Assembly (NCBI GenBank): GCA_038503075.1
Contig: JBCAML010000015.1
Coordinates: forward strand, 248,001 to 312,000
Reading direction: 5' to 3'
Length of the DNA: 64,000 bases
Source of the DNA: Gyromitra esculenta
Taxonomy: Eukaryota; Ascomycota; Pezizomycetes; Pezizales; Discinaceae
Numbering within the stretch: position 1 is the stretch's first letter; each line of letters begins with the position of its first letter. Position numbers and translations under genes: made by a program. Under the pieces are notes generated by a model. It was not told the DNA's origin and ran no database searches. It saw nothing but the letters and a program-made list of their open reading frames with translations. Of the stretch, positions 12,528 through 24,300 are shown one piece after another.

Positions 12528-12628
12528 TGATAGGAGTGGGACTTGAACCCACGCTCGTTTCCGAACCAGGATTCGATGTTAAGAGTAATACCTTAACCTG
12601 GCGCCATAACCAACTCGGCCATCCTACC
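12528..12628 (-). tRNA. tRNA-Leu (AAG) with intron
   Basis: Read on the minus strand, the acceptor GGTAGGA pairs with TCCTATC. The anticodon stem is CCAGG/CCTGG, the T arm is GTGGG-TTCAAGT-CCCAC, and a long variable arm (TCG-GAAA-CGA) marks a class II tRNA. The anticodon loop begins TT-AAG-G, giving anticodon AAG (leucine, CTT/CTC codons). A 19-nt intron (12572-12590) follows position 37. A T-rich stretch follows on the minus strand, fitting a polymerase III terminator. Confidence 0.88.
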
Positions 12629-13718
12629 ATGAAGGACTAGTACACAAGATGTCTTATAAACATCATGCTGTGTCACTCGGGTATGTGTAGTTAGATGGGG
12701 TGTGGTGGTGGTGTCTGACCACACTGGGCGGTTTCTGTTCTAGTCTCATAGCGGTATGACATAAACTAGGGCTATTTGGTTTCAATTAGGCCCTTATGGA
12801 TTGGGCCGGGCAAAAGTATTATAGGGTTGATGTTGCTTTTGTGGTATATACACGTACTCGCCGATATGACTATCCTAGAATCGTCTTTAAACCCTTACTA
12901 ACTTCGTGCTTTCATCGACAGCCGAAGGCAACAAGCTACAGCATATGTTTATGGAAAACCAGGCATATAAACCTCGTGTCAGTCTGATGATTGAGTCTCG
13001 GTGTCGAGAAACGCGGTAATGCTATTTCGAGAGACGAGTGATAATATATGAATGGCCCACACCACTTCATAACAACCCAATTCTCAATCTCATTCACTCA
13101 CACTAAGATAACCCGACCCCAGCCCAAAACGACACCAAACTGAAAATGAGGCCCGAAAAAAGAGGAAAGAGGAATAATGTAAGGGAAGCAAAAAGGGAAA
13201 TCCCACTTGAACCACCAAACCCATACACTCAACTACAAGAGATATAATAAAGTAAACAAAATATATAGGAAATAATAGAAAGGGGATGATAAAAGGTATC
13301 CAGAAACGAGCGCAAACTCCCACAACATGAACCGATCGCCATCATCGACCATTACATAAAAATCCTCGGGCAAGAAATCCGAATTGAATACTTTAACGGA
13401 GTATCCAGAAAAACCGTAGAAATGAAGAGAAAAAGAGAAAAGAAACCCTACTCAATGCGCCAAGAGAAGAGTGGTCGAGAGGGCCGAAGATAAGTAGCGG
13501 TAAATGTGTAGGTATGGTAGGTAGATGTATTCCTCCACCAACAGCACCCGATACCTTCGACGCACCCTCTTCTGTCTGCCTGCACCTGTTCCATAATACC
13601 CCCATACGCTCTCTTCAAATAAAGTGTGATCATCATCATTGCAATTCTGCCCCAATTTTAACCCCTAGCCCCGATATTTCTACTACTGTTTTCACTTTCT
13701 AACCCACAAGATCCACGA
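12629..13718. other. Intergenic downstream of the GTPase gene
   Basis: Presumed 3' flank of the minus-strand Spg1/Tem1 gene and upstream flank of tRNA-Leu. Purine-rich on the plus strand from about 13080 to 13480. No coding region recognised. Confidence 0.5.
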
Positions 13719-15079
13719 CTATACGTCCTGATACAGCAGCAGTGGTTCTCCGACGTGTTCGATCTCTGGTATGGTACATTTGAGATCAAAAGCTTTCGAT
13801 AGGACGATTTTGAATATCTATTTTCCGGTATCAGTGAACTGCTATTATCTCTTTTCTAGTCTTTCAAAAGGAAAGCCCATATATAAAAAAGCAAATATGA
13901 TGGGACGGACCTTTTGCACGTTGATACTGTGGCTGGTACTCGAAAATATCAATGACGCCTTCATCGCACGTGCGAATTTCCTCGCTTGTTTTGAGATCTC
14001 CTCTTGATCTTCTCTCGGGAAATTCACGAAATGGTCATACTTGGTTCCTACCAAGAATGGGATTGCTGTCTGTGTTTCATGATCGATTAATCAGCCTTCC
14101 ATCCCGTTGTCCTTTTGCTCAAGTTCTCGTCCAATTCACCCCAATCACACCTAAGCCTTTCCCCAGGAAAATAACTTAAAGAGCTCACCTTATTGAATCC
14201 CCTTGCCTGGCGATACCACTCCTTGATGCTGTTCAACGTGCTCTTTCTCGTCAAATCGAACATGAACAATATCGCAACAGCATCGTTACACACGAGCGGT
14301 AACATGTTTACGAATTCCCGCTGGCCGCCCAGGTCCCAGATACTGAAGGTGATCTCCGTGTTACGGATCGAAATCGTCTTTTCCATGAAGTTTACACCTG
14401 CAGTTGGGGTTGTAGTCAGCTGGGCAAATTTCTCATTCTCGCTCCCTTCATCAACTGAGGAGCTAGAGTACGAATCTGAAGTACGAGGGCGGTCGGGGGT
14501 AAGGGGAATAAGAGAAGTAGTAGGGGTTAGTGGTCTCGGGGGACCCCAAGGGTACATATCCCGGGAACGGGGTTCAGGGGCATGGTTAGCGATAGAGGTG
14601 CACAAACCGAGAGTCTGAATATAATCTTCATCAAAACTCCCCTCCACATACTTGACCATCAAACTCGTCTTGCCGATCTGCGCATCCCCCACCATCCCCA
14701 CCTTGATGACAACGCTGTTCCGTTTTCCCTCCGACTGACTAACCGCAGCGTGCTGAGAGGCCGATGCGTAGTTGTTCATGGATGACCCTCCTCCTAAACC
14801 CCCGTTTCCGTGCTGATTATAGTTGGAAGTTTGATTTGGGGGCATATATGGTGGAGGAGATGACGAACGCTCTAAACCTATTGTTGCCGGAGCGGAACCG
14901 GAGTGTTGGTGACGGATTGGAGATGGCTGCCGTAGAGGGGGGGACGTGGGAGAGCGAGGAGTGGGAGATGGAAAGGTTAGTGACGGGTCGGAGGTATAGT
15001 GTTCCTGTCGAGGGGTTGGAGTAGTGTCGAGTGGAGGTGGAGTTGACGGGTGTTCGGGTGGGGGAGGAGTGGTCGTCAT
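13719..15079 (-). CDS. spg1: Septation-initiation small GTPase, Spg1/Tem1 type
   Basis: A Ras-superfamily GTPase that heads the septation initiation (mitotic exit) network at spindle pole bodies. Four exons in my model: 15079-14608, 14397-14189, 14069-13911 and 13817-13719, giving 312 residues. The first in-frame ATG, at 15079 in an AAAATG context, sets the start. The first 120 or so residues are a Pro/Ser/Thr-rich extension. The G domain then shows the P loop GDAQIGKTS, switch I EDYIQTLG joined to VNFMEK, the G3 motif WDLGGQ (Spg1/Tem1-type WDLGGQ rather than the Ras-type DTAGQ), and the G4 motif as VGTKYD in the Spg1/Tem1 style. The C-terminus (HVGEPLLLYQDV) lacks a CaaX prenylation box, as in the family. 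Intron 1 (14398-14607) is 210 nt, in frame and without stops, so retention would insert 70 residues after switch I. The gene is divergent from palH. Confidence 0.93.
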
Positions 15080-17321
15080 TTTTATAGGAGGAGGAGGAGG
15101 AGTGGGAGGGAGAGAGGCTAAGGGGAGCTGGAGGAAGCCCTGGAGATGAATAGGAGGGTAGGGAGTAGGTGATTGGGACGCACGAGGAGGAGTGAAGACT
15201 GGCGATGTAATAATGGTGGAGGTGGGGCTTCGTCTGAGCCAGAATTTCAAAAGTTTAGAAAAGTTGAGTAAGACTCCTCCTTCTGGTTACAAGAAGCCCG
15301 TTTGAATACTGATGAAGCGAAGAAACAAATCAAAAAAGGAAACAAAAGGAAACAGGACCTCCTCTTAACTGACAAGATTGGCAAAAAACCCTTAACCACT
15401 GAATCCTACCCAATGAATGGATCTGAAGGAGAGACGAGAATGAAGAGGGAAGAAGGAGCAAGATGAGGGAAGAGGAAGGAGAACAAGAAAGAGAGAAGGA
15501 GAAAGAGAGACTCCAACCGAGATGCACGGATACAGAACCTGCAAGAACAGAGGTGGTTAGTTCTCTCGTGTCCTCGTAGCCGTTGTTGGTGGAGTTGGGG
15601 GGGAGAAGATGGTGAAGAGAGGTTGTTGCTTGTGATAATGGTAATAGAGGTTGTGGGTGGAGGGGCACAGGCGACCATACAATAGAGAACCTTGGGATCC
15701 AAGAGGTTCGGTGGAGCGTCAAGGGTCCTTCCAGCGGGGAGGGAAGCTGTCAGGGAACGAAAGGAAGATGTTACTACGGTGCACAGGGGATAGCGATAGA
15801 GGGACAATTGGTCTTTGCTTTCCATCCCATATCTACAAGCACTGGGTGCATCTGGTTCCTTTACATTTTATTTACCATCATGCGATGAAGAGGACCTCAC
15901 CTGATGGCGCTTCATGAACGGACATCGGGTATGAGGCTGATAAGGGAACGAAGGCTTGGCGAGTGGGTTTGTGCATATCCGTCCAGCGGTTATCCACATA
16001 AACGGGAGTTTTTGACTGTGAAGCGAGAGCAGGTGGTGGAATATGTGAGCGGACGGGGCGTGAGTCTTGAAGATTCCCATGGTGAGCAGTGTTTTCAGTC
16101 CAGACGGCAGGCGTTGCATAATTGCCGATGGGTTTGATGCACCAATGCATCGCTCTATCATCACTGCCTGCCATTCGCTTGTTGTTCCAGGTAGCCATCG
16201 GCTGCGTTCAATGTTCATCCAGGCTGGGGGAGTGTAGCTAATGCATGTGTAAGTGTGGTTTAATTGGATTTCAGCTGAAATATATATATTGTAGATACCA
16301 CCACATGTAGATGTAGTTTCGTATATGTAATGGAGACCTGCGGTGCCTCGACCAATCAGTGCCCGTGTGGTGCCTGTAGTCCTCTCGAAGCCGTTCTGAG
16401 GCGACTGGCTGTACCAAGGGTCTACATCTCCTCCTCCTCCTTTCTAGAACACCTTGGCAGACCAGAGCGTGTTGACCCAACTGGTCCGCTGTGTGAATAG
16501 ATGCCTATTCCACTCCACCTTCACGTATCTCAATGCTGTATCTCCCACCCCAACTGACCCGGCTCGCGATATCACTACCACGGTGCATGAGGGTAGAATA
16601 TCATCGATTGATGTTTATCAAACACTCCCTCACTGCTTCCTCGCCGCTTAAAGCCCCTCTCACGGCCGCTCACCCATATCCGGCTCGGCTTGTTCCGAGA
16701 GACCTTGCATCTCCAGGTGGATCCAGCCAATCATCGGCCACGGCCACCCTCCCTTTGGCGGAATTAAGCCTTTGCCCCCAAGACTTTGCGGCCATCGTCC
16801 TCCCCTTGTTTCCCACTCCACACCCCCCCTTCCTTGGAGCGACAGCTCTCGGACATGTCCATGATCATTCTGCTTTTTTCGTGACTTATGTCCACCGACA
16901 GCACGTACTGCCATCCTTACTGCGAGACGCGATAGCCGCTAGAGTCCTCCGATAGCGAGGCGAGAAAGGAGCAGAGAGCGAGAGAGACGAGGGACGAGAG
17001 AGACGGACGCAAAAAGCAGCAAACCGTGGTGACGCGGAAACGTCGTGCTCGAAGCCCGGAGCCACCCACCCGCTGTTTATCACCATCTAATACTTATCGC
17101 GACGTTTGTACGTACAGGTCTATCATCGCCAACCAGCCAAATATAACTTCGCTTGTCAAATAAAATATATCGCCGTGGTGCATTGTTCGTCTCTCAATGC
17201 GTCCCGCTGAAACACGACGTATCTTTTTGTCCGCCACTGTCCGCTTCACCGTACCGCTGCTGCTACCTCTACCAGCTTCATCACCGCCCCTCACTCGGCC
17301 TCTCCTCGTCGGGTCCTTCAC
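15080..17321. other. Divergent promoter region between spg1 and palH
   Basis: About 2.2 kb shared upstream of two divergently transcribed genes. No protein-coding gene is convincing; the minus-strand frames at 15330-15825 and 15868-16218 are low-complexity or unsupported. CTTGGC (the reverse of GCCAAG, the core site of the pH regulator PacC) occurs at 15955-15960 and 16453-16458. Two hexamers in 2 kb are close to chance, so their link to palH is only suggestive. Confidence 0.45.
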
Positions 17322-19433
17322 ATGCCTTTAATGCCACGCCAGAACTGGCGGGCTCCGACCTCAACCTCTCATCGTCCGACCCTCACAACGATCTCCATCC
17401 CCGCATCATGTACCCCGTTCACTCTATACCCGGGATACGAAATCTCTCTCGGTCCATCTTCGACCCTCACCCTCACCGACTCAGCCGTGGCCACCCCAGA
17501 ATGCTTCACCAACATATATTCAGCCGCGACGGGCACCGCTACCGCCGTGGCGGAGCTCGATAGCGGCGGGAGTGACGAAGAGTTGTCTGCGAGTGATCTA
17601 CGCGACCCTTTTTATGCATCTACCATACCGATGGCATACTCCATCTCCGCTACGACCACACTTGCATACGTCCTCTTGTTCTTGCTCTTCCTCCCGAACC
17701 CCCCCAATAGCAGGCCCTGGCTGCAAAAGGTTGCCACCCTAACCGTCGTCGTCTGCCTCACAATCGCCTTCGCCGAGACGACTACCGTGCTAGAAGAGGA
17801 GTACAAGCTCGTTGGCTCATCCCTCTACTCCCTCACTAACGAAGCTCGGGAGGTCCGTCGTCGCGTCGTCGGTGGTACCGTGATTCGCGTTGGCCGCATC
17901 ATCTCCGACCTGTTTTTATGGTTGGCCCAAGTTCAAACCCTAATCCGGTTATTCCCCCGACAACGCGAAAAAGTAATTATCAAATGGGCTGGTTTTTGTC
18001 TTATCCTCCTCGACACTGTGTTCTCTATCCTGCAGTCGTTCATATCGCCTCTCACCACGGACCCAGATTCCTTCCTCGATGCGATACCAGCGCTAAGCTA
18101 TTTGTTTCAGATCGCACTCAGTCTGCTATATGCCAGCTGCGTCATCTATTACTCGTTTGCAAAGCGTAAGTATTCGTACTTTTACCCTCGCTCGTTCTTC
18201 AAACCTTCTACCCCAGGGAGTAAGCAGTACGGCGGACGAAGTATTATTCTTGTAGCCACCTTATCTATCGCGAGTGTGCTCACTCCCATCGTCTTCTTCG
18301 TTCTCGATATCGCACAGAAGGACCTCGCCGGCTGGGGAGACTATATACGTTGGGTTGGCGCTGCCAGTGCATCCGCCGTCGTCTGGGAATGGGTTGATCG
18401 TATCGAAGGCCTCGAGCGCGAGGAACGTAAAGGCGGGGTCCTAGGCCGTGAGGTTTTTGATGAGGATGAAGAGGAGGACGGCTTCCAAGGCGATGAAGGG
18501 ACTCGACGTCGCTCTACCCATCGTGGAAGAGGACATGATGACCATGGCGCTGCTGCTGGTGGTGGTGTTGCTACTACTAGTGGAGCTGGGGGTTTACCGT
18601 TGAGTAGGGCGACTACGCTGACGACTGTAAGCACGGCCTATGCGGTGAATGTGAGGAGGATTGATACGACGGATACGTTCTTGAGGGGCTTCCCAGCGTC
18701 GAGTAGCAGTGGCGGAGTGAGGGGTAGAATGACACCTGGAACAGTTAGGAGTGGCAGTACAGTCAGTGTGCGGAGGGGAGATACACCAGCTATTGAAGAG
18801 GAAGGGGAGGAACATTCAGCGAGTCCGAGATCACATTCTGCCACTATTGACGATGCTCAGAGTGAGAAAGACGTCGAGTGGGATGACGATTACCCCAGAA
18901 ACGATAGTACACCAATGCCACAACTTCCTAATCTCAATAACGCCAGTACCAATATCAATGACACCATTCCCGCAGCTCCCGAAAGTATAAGCACTACATA
19001 TATACCACCCTTTACAACACCACATTCTCCTCCTCCTCCAGCGCTTCGATCACCTCCATTGTCACCTCCAACACCCCCACCCCCTACCTCCGCACCATCA
19101 GCAATCTGGCCATGGCGAAAACGCCGTCGACGAGATCAAGAACACGACGCTAGTAGCACTACCACCTCTTCCTCCCGTCGACGCGACCGGATGCAGGCAG
19201 CACCCCGCATGCCGCTACCCGTGACAATAATCCCTGCCCCTCCACGCGGGGCCCAAGGCTCTTGGGGCGCCGTGGAAAGGGCACGAGCATTAGCAGAAGC
19301 GGAGCAAGCAGAACGGGCCGAACGAGCTAGAATTGCAGCAAGTGTGGAATTGCCACCAAGCAGAAGTACGTTCAGGACAGATGGTGGCATTAGCGGGAAT
19401 GAGCCTGTGGCTAGGGATTGGGATAGAAGATAG
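17322..19433 (+). CDS. palH: PalH/Rim21 alkaline-pH sensor
   Basis: Encodes a plasma-membrane sensor that starts the Pal/Rim alkaline-response pathway and leads to processing of the PacC/Rim101 transcription factor. A single uninterrupted frame gives 703 residues. The N-terminus has the family's CTPFTL motif (residues 30-35). Seven hydrophobic segments follow at about 104-124, 136-152, 187-200, 212-231, 248-268, 297-320 and 330-345. The signatures FVLDIAQKDLAGWGDYIRWV and VVWEWVDRIEGLEREE match PalH closely. The cytoplasmic tail (about 355-703) is hydrophilic with Gly-, acidic- and Pro-rich stretches, the part that binds the arrestin-like PalF in known systems. No intron is needed. Length is similar to known PalH proteins. 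The ATG at 17322 is chosen because it is the first in frame; Met4 is an equally possible start. Confidence 0.93.
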   Translation: MPLMPRQNWRAPTSTSHRPTLTTISIPASCTPFTLYPGYEISLGPSSTLTLTDSAVATPECFTNIYSAATGTATAVAELDSGGSDEELSASDLRDPFYASTIPMAYSISATTTLAYVLLFLLFLPNPPNSRPWLQKVATLTVVVCLTIAFAETTTVLEEEYKLVGSSLYSLTNEAREVRRRVVGGTVIRVGRIISDLFLWLAQVQTLIRLFPRQREKVIIKWAGFCLILLDTVFSILQSFISPLTTDPDSFLDAIPALSYLFQIALSLLYASCVIYYSFAKRKYSYFYPRSFFKPSTPGSKQYGGRSIILVATLSIASVLTPIVFFVLDIAQKDLAGWGDYIRWVGAASASAVVWEWVDRIEGLEREERKGGVLGREVFDEDEEEDGFQGDEGTRRRSTHRGRGHDDHGAAAGGGVATTSGAGGLPLSRATTLTTVSTAYAVNVRRIDTTDTFLRGFPASSSSGGVRGRMTPGTVRSGSTVSVRRGDTPAIEEEGEEHSASPRSHSATIDDAQSEKDVEWDDDYPRNDSTPMPQLPNLNNASTNINDTIPAAPESISTTYIPPFTTPHSPPPPALRSPPLSPPTPPPPTSAPSAIWPWRKRRRRDQEHDASSTTTSSSRRRDRMQAAPRMPLPVTIIPAPPRGAQGSWGAVERARALAEAEQAERAERARIAASVELPPSRSTFRTDGGISGNEPVARDWDRR

Positions 19434-19746
19434 AAGGGGTGGGGAGTTTTATACTTTATATATTGGTGTAAGGGTTGGTCTTTTTTTTTTTGGAGTATTC
19501 ATCTTTTTTTATAGGGTCAGGAGTAAATGCTAGTATGGTTTTTTTTTTTTTTGGAAAGCTGTGGATGCGATGAGATTTATCATAAAAAAATGGGTTAACG
19601 TAGGAATGGTCAGAGAGGGTTTTCTTTTTCTTTTTTATCACTCACGGTAAGTTTCTTTTCCCATCGGCATGGCTGGCTTTTTATTTATTTATTTATTTAT
19701 TGTTTTATTTTTGTTTGGGATAACTATATACCTTTTTATGCTCGTT

Positions 19747-19778
<32 letters not shown>

Positions 19779-20033
19779 ATTTATTCAAGGTTTATATATT
19801 GGGTGGGATTAGAATCTAGGTATGATTACCAATTAAGGGAAATTTGAAGATTACTTTGTTTTTGGTGGTCGATGTAAAGAGCGAAAAAAGCGGTTTGGGA
19901 CTGTATAGTTGACGGAGTAAGTTTGGTGGTGATCATATGTAGTCACTCGGTGAGACGCACGAGACTATATCTACTACCACGAGGGCAAGTACATGTAGTA
20001 GCTATAGAGGTTCTAGAAGTATAGTAACTACAT
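19434..20033. repeat. palH 3' flank with simple repeats
   Basis: Non-coding. Contains long T runs, a TTTA repeat at about 19679-19700 and a GT dinucleotide microsatellite at about 19747-19770. Near 19986-20040 an inverted pair around TACATGTAGTAGCTA/TAGTAACTACATGTA could form a hairpin. Confidence 0.6.
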
Positions 20034-20392
20034 GTACAGCCGCGTATGAAAAGTTTTGACACCCACCTCACTAACAAGACAGCGACTGGGGTGTCAAGAC
20101 TTTTCTTATACGGCTGTACAGTTGCGTCCAACAAGTCCGTGCGCTTTTTTGAAGTATCACAACGCACCGAGGTGATTACGTGATACCTACTATACCTTGA
20201 TTAAAAAAGCTAGAATTTTACTTAGCTCTATTATCATGCGAATAAATCATAGATGTGTTCAATTGTCTCACGGTTTTCTTTTGTATTGAATAACAAATAT
20301 TCTGGTTTGAGTTTAGTCCATTTTCCTAGAGCCGTTGCATGTGCCGTGGTACTTCAAAAAAGCGCACGAACTTGTTAGACACAATTAACTGT
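20034..20392. mobile_element. MITE-like inverted-repeat element E with adjoining hairpin
   Basis: Two nested or adjacent inverted-repeat structures. The first has 32-bp arms at 20034-20065 and 20088-20119, with GTACAGCCG at the outer ends. The second has arms of about 40 bp near 20118-20160 and 20346-20392, sharing the core AACAAGTYCGTGCGCTTTTT, with TACAGTT just outside each arm (about 275 bp overall). No transposase is present. The structure suits a non-autonomous DNA transposon, inferred to be mariner/pogo-like from the TA at its boundary. Confidence 0.65.
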
Positions 20393-21363
20393 ATACACTT
20401 GCTATATGAAAAAAAGGTTTGCAAAGTGAGTGAACCTAGGTACATTTTAACACTCTAGACTGCAATCACCATACCCCTTGATTTTGGCAGCGCCAGATTA
20501 ATATTTAATCTTCAACCAAAGGCGTTTAAACGAAACCTACTTGCTACAAAGTCTGTCACAAGTTAACAATCTCTGAATCTCTCCAATGCCGCGCTGTGGT
20601 GAGGGGCTGGTTGCTACAGGCTCACTCACTTTATAACCCCCCTCCCCCCCCTTTTTTTTAGCTAGCAGAAAAGAGCGAGACGAGACACATGTTCGGGTGA
20701 ATGTATCTCTGTCGTTAATTAGGAGGCATCCTGAGTGTGTCATCTTCTATGATGTGGTTGGGGGAGGTTTTTTTTTATCGTAATCGCACTCATTGTAGCG
20801 TCAAGGCGGGTCCGTTACTTTGTTCGATTTATCATGGCTGATGGCGTGGTTGATTGTGTGCCGATTTCGGTCACGGTTAAGCACTCGTACTGGTGGTGTT
20901 TTCGCAAGTCCGGAAGACGGACTAACTTAATACTACAAACATCACCACCAGATCACTAATTTATTGATAACTGTGAAAACAGAATGTCTGCCAACTTGAG
21001 GAGTGACTCGAGTTAGATTTTATGTCTATTTTATATGTATATGCTTGCATCTTTCTTCTTACAATATCGACAAACTGTCATCAAAGGATATAAAGTGACA
21101 TGGTGGATAATTTTAATCAGTTTCCATGCCATTGTAGCTTTTACTTTGTTCTTCATACTAAAAGATAGACGAGCGAAAAGCGTAATCGTAGCTTAATTCA
21201 AAATAAAATATTACCCCCAGCTAAACATCACCATATTCCAAAAACTGCCCTATACAATGTTACACTAAAGCATTCCCTGTAACTATAAAAAAAAAAGAAA
21301 ACCCAGACATAAGTAAAAGAGAACCCTCAAAATACTGAATCCCATCCTTTGTGATAAATCCCC
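20393..21363. other. Intergenic downstream of the Ppo gene
   Basis: Non-coding; A/T-rich with a C run followed by a T run near 20637-20660. Presumed 3' flank of the minus-strand oxygenase gene. No gene recognised. Confidence 0.5.
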
Positions 21364-24300
21364 TCAAATGAGATCATCAAACTGAATCTTCAACGAGGTC
21401 GGGAAAGGCCAAAACGCGCTCCAATCTTCCTTCATATAAACTTTAAATCCCCCTGGCTTATCGACAAATTTCAGATGTCCCTGGGGTCCGGGGGCACGCC
21501 TTAACCCCTTCAGTTTACCAAACTCCATCAGCATTGTTGTTAGGCCAATGATGTTTGCGGCCTTTCCGAGACACTCATGTGGTCCATCGCCATATTGCAT
21601 GTATGACTCCTCGGGTCGATCAATCTTGACCTGAAGAGGATCAGGGAAGATATCTGCATCACGCGAAGCAGAGATGAAGTTGACAAAGACAAGATCACCC
21701 CTCTTCAAGTTGAGGTTCCTATCGTAGTCCCTGATGCTGATGTCTGAGTCTACCCGGCGGTAAAGACCGAATGTACCAGCCAGACGCCCACCCTCGAGAG
21801 CATACTTCTTGATGGTCTCCCAAGCCTCCTCAGTATCCTCTTGCGCCAGCCTCTGGATCTCAGCCAAATGAGGAGCGTTCTCCTTCTCGAGATAGAAATC
21901 AAGGACTTGCGCAAAGATCTGACCCTGATTGGGCGCTGAAGCACCTGCTGTGGGGACAATGTAGGACCATGTAACGTCATAGGGAGATTTGCCTCCATCG
22001 AGAAGCCTATCTCATAGTTAGCCAAACTGAACAAACTTAGGAGTGGGTGGGGAAAAAACCGACCTTTTGACCATGTGATAACCATAAGAGTGCAAGGCAG
22101 TCTTGTTTCTACCACGGACATTAAGAGGATCCCAAAGTCCTTGCAGCCACCCCCAACTCTTAATACTCTTGACTTGCATTTCAACCAAGTTTCCATACTG
22201 GCGAACGACTTTGAAGCCGGCCTGGCGCAGTGGGAAAGACTTTGATGGATCAACGTCAAAGAATATGACAATGAACATGACACACAGAATCATGTATAGC
22301 TCCTGTTCGGTGTAAACACCCTTGGGGTGGTCCTCCGACTTCATTGGAAGGTTGAAGATCGTTGCGGCAAAATGTGTTTGGGCCATGTTACCAATATCTC
22401 TAACAGCGTCAACCATGTAACATCCACCAATATGGTATGATTTGTTCCGGATGAGTTCCTTGGTGATATCGATGTAGAATTGCTTGATTTGCGCCTTCCA
22501 GTCAACATTTCCGAGGTAGAATCTATCCTTGACGAATTTCCTTTGTTCTGCATTTGTCTTGGAGTCGCCACTAAGCATAAAGTCTGCCTTCATGATGTAG
22601 TCGAAACCTTCACCCCAGGTAACCTTGAAATGCTCTGCATCGTTCAAGATCTGTTTTGTGGCAGCGTAGGATGAAATGGGAATCCGGACCGGGGTGTATC
22701 TTGGTGGGCTGAAGTCGAATTGATCGACGGTGCCGAGAGAGGTGTGGATTCTGTGGTTCTCAGTTGGAATTGTAAGTGGATACATGGCGTAAATCGAATT
22801 GCTCTTGAAGTGATTCGGGAATGCTTTCAAGATGAGTTTGTAACCGACACATCCGTGTAGAACATTCGAATCGGATGATGCCTCTTGGATACCCCAGTTG
22901 GTTAAAGAACCAGCTGTGTAATCGACAGTGTAGAAACGATCGGCTCGTACCAATGTGACAGCGTCGGACAAGATAGCTCTGGATATTGTATAGGTTGGGC
23001 CAATACCGACACCAGGGACCATAGGTTTCTTATCCGACTCGGCCACCAAGCCTGGGTATAATTCAACGTAGTCGGGGTGGTCATAGAGTTGGCGGAGGGT
23101 GTTTGCGACTTCGGGATCGGGATTGATGTCCTCGAAAGTTGCGTGGGCCTTCAAGCCAAAGAACTCACGGAACTCGTTGAGAGAGGCAACCTTCCATTTT
23201 CGGCATTGCTCAATGCCGAGAACTTCAATAAGGCGCATGATGTGTGGGACATTTCGGACACCAAAAGCGCCTAAGAAGCAAAAAGGTTGTTAGGGGCTGC
23301 TAGAGAATAAGGGATGGTTATATTTTGCTTACCAGCAACATCTTCAATACTCTCAGTTAGAATTTTGACCAAGTCATCGTCCTTAAAACTTCCATTCGAT
23401 TGTCTGTCTAATCCTGCAAAGGTTCTCTTGCCAGGATCATCGGGGATACTTTCTGCCCATTGGAAAATGCGTATCCCGAACTCCTCCATCTTAATGGTTT
23501 TAGGGTCCCTTCCAGGGAACAGATCAGCGTAGAACTCCTTAGTCCATGCATCATCACGCTTTGAAATACACGAATGCCAGCGGTAGACCAAATTAAACTC
23601 AACGGAGACCATGTTACCACAGCCGGAAGGTGTGCCGTCGGGGTTGTAGATCTTATCAGGATCAAAGCGAGGATCAAGGGTCCAAGTAGTGTCAACGCGG
23701 TTAAGATTAACAATCGTGCGAAGATAGTCGTTGAGAATGAAATTGATGTAAAGACCACAGGTGACTAATCTTGCGGTCTGAAACAGTTCATCTTCCTGCT
23801 TCTTTATTAATTTTTCTGCTGCTTCCGCCATTTCTTCCTTCGTTTTTCTCGGGTCTGGCCGCGGCTTTTTTATATCAAACCTACCACCCTCATTGATGGC
23901 CGATAGCCTATTTATCGATCATTAGTATCCATTTTAATGCTCATGAGATATTAGTTGTTTAGAGGGATAGAACTTACTGTTCAGCAACGTAGTTGTGAAA
24001 ACGCCCAAACATGATGAGTAGCACAGATACACCCGGTGGGAAAGCCAGCAGTCTTTTCTCAGAGAAAGCGTCGGGTTTTATCTTTCCCTCCTTAAAAGTT
24101 CGGATTTTTTCCTGGTCCTTATAGTTGTTACCATAAAGAGGTGCAAGATCCAGATAAGATGATGCGTCAGAAATATTAGGGTCTTCACGGTTAGTTCGGA
24201 ACAAATCTATTTGAAATCAGTCATCACTCTTAGGAGGAATGTGTAATCTCAATGCTAACCGTGAATAATGATGCTTGCAGTATAAAACAGCATACTGCTA

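Noticed and set aside
12434..12640. Short plus-strand frame across tRNA-Leu
   Set aside because: It is the antisense of the tRNA gene and has no independent support.
15079..15250. Upstream extension of the Spg1 frame to 15250
   Set aside because: There is no ATG there (the codon at 15250 is TTG); the first ATG is at 15079.
15868..16218. 116-codon minus-strand frame between spg1 and palH
   Set aside because: No recognisable motif, and a second overlapping frame on the same strand is also open.
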